64,000 nucleotides of DNA from Candidatus Neomicrothrix sp. UBA2974 (GTDB lineage: Bacteria; Actinomycetota; Acidimicrobiia; Acidimicrobiales; MedAcidi-G1). The notes beneath the pieces are model-generated. The model had not been told where the DNA came from, did no database searches, and was given only the letters and a program-made list of their open reading frames with translations. The stretch spans positions 1-64,000 of the forward strand of contig DEAU01000013.1 in NCBI GenBank assembly GCA_002348705.1. The letters run 5' to 3'. Shown piece after piece: positions 62,021 through 64,000 of this stretch; position 1 is the stretch's first letter; the number at the start of each line of letters is the position of its first letter. The position numbers were made by a program, and so were the translations under genes.

Positions 62021-63054
62021 CAGCCCCGCAGGTCGATCGACCAAGACTCAACCACTTCGGCGTCACCACCAGCTGTGGCGTCGTCGACCAAGTGCAGCAC
62101 CTCGTGCTTGGCCATGGTTGGGTCAATGTGTGCGGGGCGCAACCCGACACGATCGCCTACCTTCCACGGCCCGCCAGCCACCGTCGTGTGTTCGTCGGCG
62201 CAGAAAAGCACCGACGCCGCCCCCCCATAGTCGTCAACAAGACGGGGGTCGCCGCTGTCCATGGCCATAGCCTTCAGGCCGCCGTCCAGTGCAGCATGTA
62301 CCCCCGACCGCACCGACACCGCCGTGGTCAAAAGCACCAGACCTTCGTCAAACGGTAAACCCAGTCGGGCGTAGTCACCGTCCATCAACACGAACGACCC
62401 AGCCTGCAGTTCGGTCACCGTCTCGTTGCAATCCCAGGTGCCCGTCCCGCCGCCCGACACCACGTCGCCGCCGACCTCGGCGTGGGCACCGGCCAGCACT
62501 GCCATAGCCACCGCCGCCAGCGCCGCCCGTTCGTCGGCATCGACCACGTGCTGGACATGGCCCTCATAGCCCATGACCCCCCGTACCTTGAGCCCCGCCC
62601 TCTGGGCATCGTCGGCGAGACGGGCCGCGTCGGCCGGTTCACACCCGCACCGAGGCATCCCCACATCGACATCAACCAGCACCTCAGGCACCCCACCAGC
62701 CACCGCTGCGGCGATGGTGGCCGAAGAGTCGACGGCGACGGTTACCCGTGCCGAGCCGGCCGCCACCAACGCTCCCAGTCGGACCGCCGCCGCCGCGTCG
62801 ACCACCTCGTTGGCCAGCAGCAGGTCGTTACCTAGTCCGGCAGCCGCCATTCCTTCCATTTCGCGGACCGTGGCACAACAGAAGCTCAGGTGCCCGGCTT
62901 CGGCCAGACGATTGGCCAGTGATGTGCATTTGAATGCCTTTACATGCGGACGCAAGGTCGAGCCCGGCCGCGCGGCTGACATGGTGGCCACGTTTCGCTC
63001 AAGGACCGCGGCGTCGGCCAGAAGCGCCGGAGTCGTCAAATCGCCTGCCTTCAT
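62017..63054 (-). CDS. PLP-dependent alanine racemase-fold protein (D-threonine aldolase/D-serine dehydratase-like)
   Basis: 345 residues, fold type III. The PLP lysine is in STLRPHVKAFKCTSLANRLA (family form RPHxKTHK, here with Ala-Phe). Further marks are VDVDVGMPRCGCEPADAARL, VVSGGGTGTWDCNETVTELQ and ELQAGSFVLMDGDYARLG. Metal ligands of the DTA/DSD type are likely His and Cys or Asp near AHIDPTMAKHEVLHLVDD and ALDGGLKAMAMDSGDPRL. Its stop overlaps the FAD oxidase start, so the two probably act in one pathway. Confidence 0.85.
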   Translation of the reverse strand: MKAGDLTTPALLADAAVLERNVATMSAARPGSTLRPHVKAFKCTSLANRLAEAGHLSFCCATVREMEGMAAAGLGNDLLLANEVVDAAAAVRLGALVAAGSARVTVAVDSSATIAAAVAGGVPEVLVDVDVGMPRCGCEPADAARLADDAQRAGLKVRGVMGYEGHVQHVVDADERAALAAVAMAVLAGAHAEVGGDVVSGGGTGTWDCNETVTELQAGSFVLMDGDYARLGLPFDEGLVLLTTAVSVRSGVHAALDGGLKAMAMDSGDPRLVDDYGGAASVLFCADEHTTVAGGPWKVGDRVGLRPAHIDPTMAKHEVLHLVDDATAGGDAEVVESWSIDLRGW

Positions 63055-63094
63055 CCGGCCAGTTTCTCAGCTCGCAATGTGTTCCGGCGATAGC

Positions 63095-64000
63095 TCAGGA
63101 CCGTGTGGTCCGGGACTCAGCCCAAGTCATCTCGCGATCAGGGTCCTGATCGCGGGGCAACCCGAGCACCTGCTCAGCGATGATGTTGCGCTGGACGGCG
63201 AACGTGCCCCCGCCCAGGGTCAATGCCGGCGAGAATGTAAAACCGTAATGCCAGACGGGCGCCACGCCAGAAGACTGGAAGCCAGCCGACTCACCGACTT
63301 CTTCACCTTGACGCGTCAGCTCACTCACGCTACCAGGGGGCCCCGAACCGACCAGCATCCCAGCCGTCCCGGAGAAGTCCTTAGCCAACTCCATGACGTG
63401 CTGACCGTGTTCGTCGGCCATGGCCTTTTGGATCGAGGCCTCGGCGCCTGGTGGCCGCCCGGCCAGACGCGCTGACAGTGTCCGCAAGCGGTTTAGGCGC
63501 AGTACTTCCGCCTCGCAGTGGAGTCCAGCGAAACGTTGACGCATGATCGGATCCTTGACGCCTCCGCTTTTTCGCACCAGACCAACCAGATCACTCGCCG
63601 AGGGTCCATCTCCCCACAGCGACCCGGCCGATGACAACGAGACCCGCTCGTTGGCCAAAGTCACCCGGGTCAGGCGCCAGCCGTCTCCCTCCGCTCCGAC
63701 ACGGTTAGCAACAGGTATTCGGACATCGTCGAAGAAAACCTGATTGAACGAATGGGTCATGGTGGCGTCGACAATCGGGGTCATCGTTAGACCCGGAAGG
63801 TTGGTCGGACAGATGAAGTACGAGATCCCCTCGTGCTTAGGAAGATCGGGGTCGGTGCGGGCAATGAGAATCCCGAACTTTGCCCGATGTCCGTAACTCG
63901 TCCAGATCTTCGACCCGTTGACCACATATTCGTCGCCGTCTCGAACTGCTCTGGTGGCCAAGGCCGCCAAGTCAGATCCGGCGTCTGGCTCGGAGAACAT
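63095..64000 (-). CDS. Acyl-CoA dehydrogenase, 5' end outside the window
   Basis: Flavoprotein of fatty acid or related acyl-CoA oxidation. 301 residues are visible and the N-terminal third is missing. The frame enters at MFSEPDAGSDLAALATRAVR, the FAD-contact signature of the family, then NGSKIWTSYGHRAKFGILIA. The C-terminal helical domain includes LARRP-like contacts and a terminal FAVQRNIIAEQVLGLPRD, with the family's usual QRNxIAxxxLGLPR form. Substrate class cannot be told from this part. Confidence 0.92.
   Translation of the reverse strand: MFSEPDAGSDLAALATRAVRDGDEYVVNGSKIWTSYGHRAKFGILIARTDPDLPKHEGISYFICPTNLPGLTMTPIVDATMTHSFNQVFFDDVRIPVANRVGAEGDGWRLTRVTLANERVSLSSAGSLWGDGPSASDLVGLVRKSGGVKDPIMRQRFAGLHCEAEVLRLNRLRTLSARLAGRPPGAEASIQKAMADEHGQHVMELAKDFSGTAGMLVGSGPPGSVSELTRQGEEVGESAGFQSSGVAPVWHYGFTFSPALTLGGGTFAVQRNIIAEQVLGLPRDQDPDREMTWAESRTTRS

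Overview
This 64 kb window reads as chromosomal core DNA of an aerobic, mycothiol-making actinobacterium, most likely of the class Acidimicrobiia. Support comes from MshA, the rex-hemA-hemC-hemD-hemB-hemL order, the order tRNA-Thr/tRNA-Met/rpmG/tRNA-Trp/secE/nusG/rplK/rplA/rplJ, a NusG with a long acidic N-terminus, and G+C of about 58-65% over most of the window. The placement is inferred from gene content and order; no database search was possible. No phage, insertion sequence, CRISPR array or rRNA gene was seen.

Layout. Positions 1-4950 hold the ribosomal protein and transcription block (minus strand) with four tRNAs. Positions 5000-9105 hold yajQ, htpX, a HAD phosphatase-like gene and acetyl-CoA synthetase. 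From 42.7 kb down to 9.2 kb nearly everything lies on the minus strand and forms a respiratory super-locus, read in this order: a small membrane protein, a 2[4Fe-4S] ferredoxin, split cytochrome b (b6-like plus subunit IV-like), a Rieske protein, a diheme cytochrome c, an unknown membrane protein, a complete 14-subunit complex I (nuoA-N, called set 2 here), a second complex I of 11 subunits lacking NuoE, NuoF and NuoG (set 1), and a MidA/NDUFAF7-type methyltransferase. A monoheme cytochrome c, a geranylgeranyl reductase-like flavoprotein (possible menaquinone tail reductase) and glucose-6-phosphate isomerase follow on the plus strand. Positions 46.9-53.1 kb carry haem synthesis and the NADH/NAD+ sensor Rex. 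The remainder carries a SAM hydrolase, proC, an MFS transporter, the moaD-mshA-ybjN group, a histidine phosphatase, yaaA, an FAD lactone oxidase with a PLP aldolase-like partner, and a truncated acyl-CoA dehydrogenase.

How it fits together. Three palindromes of the Rex type (TGTG-N8-CACA or one base off) lie before rex (53086), before the cytochrome b/Rieske operon (42714) and before the 11-subunit complex I (21019). This suggests that redox state controls the whole electron chain, with haem synthesis beside it. The strongest lead is the 11-subunit complex. Its NuoD keeps the quinone-site His but replaces the conserved Tyr and Asp by Trp and Gln. It carries the Arg that NDUFAF7 methylates in mammalian NDUFS2, while the 14-subunit paralogue has Thr there. 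A NDUFAF7-family gene sits directly after the 11-subunit operon.

Composition is not uniform. From about 26.2 kb to 37.0 kb (nuoA2 to the first part of nuoL2) G+C rises to roughly 70-78%, with one edge inside nuoL2. That points to recombination with a GC-rich relative or to a chimeric assembly.
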